DNA of 64,000 nucleotides from Kudoa neothunni (lineage: Eukaryota; Cnidaria), in contig OZ199839.1 in assembly GCA_964304625.1 (NCBI GenBank), positions 9,982,001 to 10,046,000 of the forward strand, in the 5' to 3' direction. The translations under genes and the position numbers were made by a program. This document shows, piece by piece, positions 61,701-64,000 of this stretch (its first letter is position 1; each line of letters starts with the position of its first letter). The notes under the pieces were generated by a model. The model did no database searches, was not told where the DNA came from, and worked only from the letters and a program-made list of their open reading frames with translations.

Positions 61701-63639
61701 AAATCTATAATATTCACTCCTATTTACGTATTTGATGATAAAAATAGATTGCAACATTTTTTTGTTGGATAAAATAGATGAAATATCAGAAACGCTTTCT
61801 TCTATATTGCAGTCCCTTCGCTACATACCCAGAGCAACTGATCACAACATGTGCCTGATATAACTTTAATAATTTTTCATTTATTCAAGATTTACTCGAT
61901 AAATTTTCCTCAAATTTTGTCAGTCGATGCTAAATTTTATTTGAGACAATTTAATCAAATAAAATAATATGATAGATTTCTAGTCCATTTTTTTGGAGGT
62001 TGTAAATTTTTCAGATACATAGAAGGTTATAGATGAAAATTATTTAGTTAATACCTATTAAGCTAAAATATGTGTTAGGAATACGATGATCATGGTTACA
62101 TTACTGTTGATCAACACATGATTTCTTTGGGATACTTAACGGAGGTCAACCTCTATAATCCAGATATAAATACAATTAGAACCAAAAATGTAACATATTC
62201 ATTCTATTCACAATCTTTTCCCGGTCTGGGACATTCAGAAATCCTATTAATGATTATATATCATTTGATATTTGTAATTGAATATTTGTTGTTTTAAAAT
62301 ATTACAAAAACTATGTGTTAGCTCGGAAAATATATTACGAAAAATAATGGTGAAATGTACATCGAATTTCCTTGTTCATTATTAGATACAAAAATTAAAA
62401 TCACCGAAGAAGAATATAAAAGCTTAAGCTTTCAAAGTTATTATGATAAAAATTTTTGGGAGCGAATAAACATTATTTCCAAATATGATTTTTCCCTATG
62501 TGTGGACATCATTTATGACGTTGCGTTTAAATCTAATATACGGCATCCATGGAATTTAAACACGGAAAAATTGCTTTCAAGTGCATTTCCACCAAAAACC
62601 GGAAGAAAAGCTTTCGATGTATACAATTATTTTATATGAATATGATCATAACGAAAGTTTCTATTTGTATATTGATTTATCATAGATATATAACTATGTG
62701 ACAGATTTTAAATTGGAAAAATATTATCGTTCATTGGATTCCATGAAATCATTAACAAACATAGCTAACCGTTATAAAGTGTATGGTGCATCCAAATCAT
62801 CGTTAACGCCAGATGAGGCCTACAAACATACAAAGGAATCGGTCGCAAGGACTTTTTCCTATGTTCTACTAGAATTTATTTCAATGTTACCATCATTTAC
62901 AGATAATGATTACGTCTTTAGGACCCATGTATGATGGCTTTATTAATAAAAACTATATAGTTTTATTCTAGGAGAATGAACTTGGTTGGCAGCCAGAATT
63001 TCTTAGTGATCACACTATGAGGAGATATTATGGACGTAAATATAAGATATCTTCAATGAATTGATTTAATTCCATTGAAAGGTGAAAAGTTCCCCAACCC
63101 TCAAGGGAATTATGGCGGACCATCCTTAAATATCCCCAATAACAGCACAAACTCAGCTGATGATAGTGAATTCGCTGAACCCTATCACGATAATTCTAGT
63201 AACCCATTTCGTCAACAAAATGAATAAACTATAAATTTTACATTAAATTATACAGAAAGCGAGACTGAGCATCAAATAGATGAGAGTCAATCAAGCTCAT
63301 CGTATTATAAACGTCCCCCAACGTCTACCATAAGTTCTGAGGGTGGAAGTAATCAAAATCTCCTTATAGAAATTATGCACGAAATTATATAGGTAGCGAA
63401 AGTGGACGTCGAACAGATGGGAGTCAATCAAGCTCATCGTATAATAAACGTCCACCAACGTCTACCATAAGTTCTGAGGGTGGAAGTAATCAAAATCTCC
63501 TTATAGAAATTATGCACGAAATTATATAGGTAGCGAAAGTGGACGTCGAACAGATGGGAGTCAATCAAGCTCATCGTATAATAAACGTCCACCAACGTCT
63601 ACCATAAGTTCTGAGGGAGGAAGTAAACAAAACCTTTAA
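58767..63639 (+). CDS. Unrecognised 11-exon gene with repeated Ser-rich C-terminal exons, 564 aa
   Basis: Exons 58767-58844, 58950-59182, 59231-59390, 62079-62273, 62322-62618, 62686-62928, 62972-63035, 63082-63210, 63256-63348, 63393-63485 and 63530-63639 join as one open frame of 564 codons. Except for introns 1 and 3, introns are 43-67 bp. Exon 1 gives a hydrophobic start (MMNILIYSMLIGYFNN); translation from the ATG at 58950 is a possible alternative. Residues about 27-430 are a mixed, beta-rich then helical region (for example TDFKLEKYYRSLDSMKSLTN) in which I recognise no domain. The C-terminus from exon 8 is low-complexity: Asn/Pro-rich, then three copies of a Ser-rich unit with QSSSSYNKRPPTSTISSEGG. 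Intron 3 is 2.7 kb and contains a hAT fragment and a TTAA-type end. A secreted protein is the best guess. The exon chain is well supported by frame closure; the function is unknown. Confidence 0.72.
59522..59560 (+). repeat. Single piggyBac-type terminus in intron 3 of the 58767 gene
   Basis: After TTAA (59518-59521) the sequence reads CCTTCTAAGTAAAATGGAG then TAGAGTTCTACCCC. It matches the left end of the 36220-40266 element (CCCACCAAGTAAAAATGGGG, then TAGAAACC). No partner end was found to the right, so this is a solo or truncated end. Confidence 0.45.
60950..61488 (+). pseudogene. hAT-type transposase N-terminal fragment (TTF-finger kind)
   Basis: Plus-strand frames give KMRIITNSRPTPKLCELKQQ, RTFHGVWYERK, then after a stop and frame change LLFSAPNENIWVKERYSTLN, NLTNVLNKHERSIKHYDNQI and LLKSLEQPE. 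The order RxFxxxWY...LLFS....W....Y..L.N....KHE.S..H is that of the zinc-finger region at the start of ZMYM/DUF4371-type hAT transposases. The Cys of the finger are mostly lost and the catalytic part is absent. The fragment lies in the long intron of the 58767 gene and belongs to a different hAT branch from the element at 47737. Confidence 0.6.
63256..63639 (+). repeat. Tandem exon-plus-intron repeat, period 137 bp
   Basis: Three units start at 63256, 63393 and 63530. Each unit is a 93-bp phase-1 exon plus a 44-bp intron (63349-63392, 63486-63529). The two introns look identical and exons 10 and 11 differ at very few bases, so the duplication is recent. Exon 9 is more diverged in its first third. 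In the third unit the bases corresponding to the intron start are read through (GTAAACAAAACCTTTAA), giving the stop codon. Confidence 0.85.
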
Positions 63640-64000
63640 CAATGACATAATTAATGTCTCAATCACGATATTAATAATCTTTATATTCTTTATTTTATTT
63701 TTTTCTATTGTAGAATGAAATCTGCGAAACCATCTCTTTGAACCAATGCTACGTTAAAATGCCATTAATTATCAATCTACTAATAATATATTACATTATT
63801 CGGTTATATTCTATTATATATGACATTAGTCGAAATTTTTTTTTCATAATGTAGCTACAGTGGGTGACGGGTAATACGCAGTAAGGCTAATACGTACGTT
63901 TGCTATTCCATACAGAATTTACTACTTGTTGAACACATTACTTAAGTTGACGTTTATAAACTTAATTTAGCTGAGTTATTACACGTAAAAATAATTTCTA

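Noticed and set aside
63256-63639. The 137-bp tandem repeat as CRISPR or satellite DNA
   Set aside because: The units are 93-bp in-frame exons separated by 44-bp GT..AG introns within a gene, with no spacer variety.
1-64000. Retroviral, LTR or Polinton-type element
   Set aside because: No reverse transcriptase, integrase, capsid or protein-primed polymerase motif and no long terminal repeats were recognised in either strand.

Overview
The window looks like nuclear DNA of an AT-rich invertebrate animal. Genes are split into many exons, most introns are only about 41-70 bp with GT..AG ends, protein-coding stretches are animal-type secreted and membrane proteins (signal peptides, Kunitz domains, fibronectin-III-like folds), and the space between them is filled with animal cut-and-paste DNA transposons (piggyBac, hAT, Tigger/pogo, Merlin). 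The lineage cannot be fixed from the sequence alone. No bacterial operons, CRISPR, rRNA or tRNA were seen. No retrovirus, LTR element or Polinton was recognised.

The main content is a tandem family of five paralogous type I membrane protein genes, all on the minus strand: A (3319-8964), B (11468-17083), C (32285-35068), D (42003-44873) and E (51295-55012). I could rebuild each by hand as nine exons: a tiny signal-peptide exon, six cysteine-bearing extracellular domain exons, a Ser/Thr/acidic stalk exon, and a transmembrane exon with a tail of only 6-12 residues. Intron phases are the same in every copy (seven phase-1 introns, then one phase-2). Exon 3 is exactly 576 bp in four copies and 573 bp in the fifth. 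Four models close as uninterrupted frames of 785-845 codons; B fails only at its last junction. I do not recognise the family by name.

Two plus-strand genes are interspersed. At 23836-25405 is a six-exon gene for a secreted 450-residue protein with five Kunitz-like domains, four of which have lost the Cys14-Cys38 pair, plus a Thr-rich and acidic tail. At 58767-63639 is an eleven-exon gene for an unrecognised 564-residue, probably secreted protein. Its last three exons are a tandem exon-plus-intron triplication with a 137-bp period.

Transposons occupy introns and intergenic space. There is a piggyBac with TTAA target duplication (37834-40101) nested in an older TTAA element (36220-40266), other piggyBac remnants (3926-5489, 55318-57320), two related TTAA-flanked non-autonomous copies (2206-3016, 51965-52813), a Tigger (17752-19568), a hAT with terminal repeats (47737-50337), a second hAT fragment (about 60950-61490), and Merlin-like fragments (about 41150-41470 and 47320-47700). 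TTAA-type elements sit inside introns of family genes A, B and E, and a TTAA-type end lies in the long intron of the 58767-63639 gene. None of them interrupts a coding exon.

All gene models are manual splice predictions from frame continuity and GT/AG ends. No transcript or database evidence was available.
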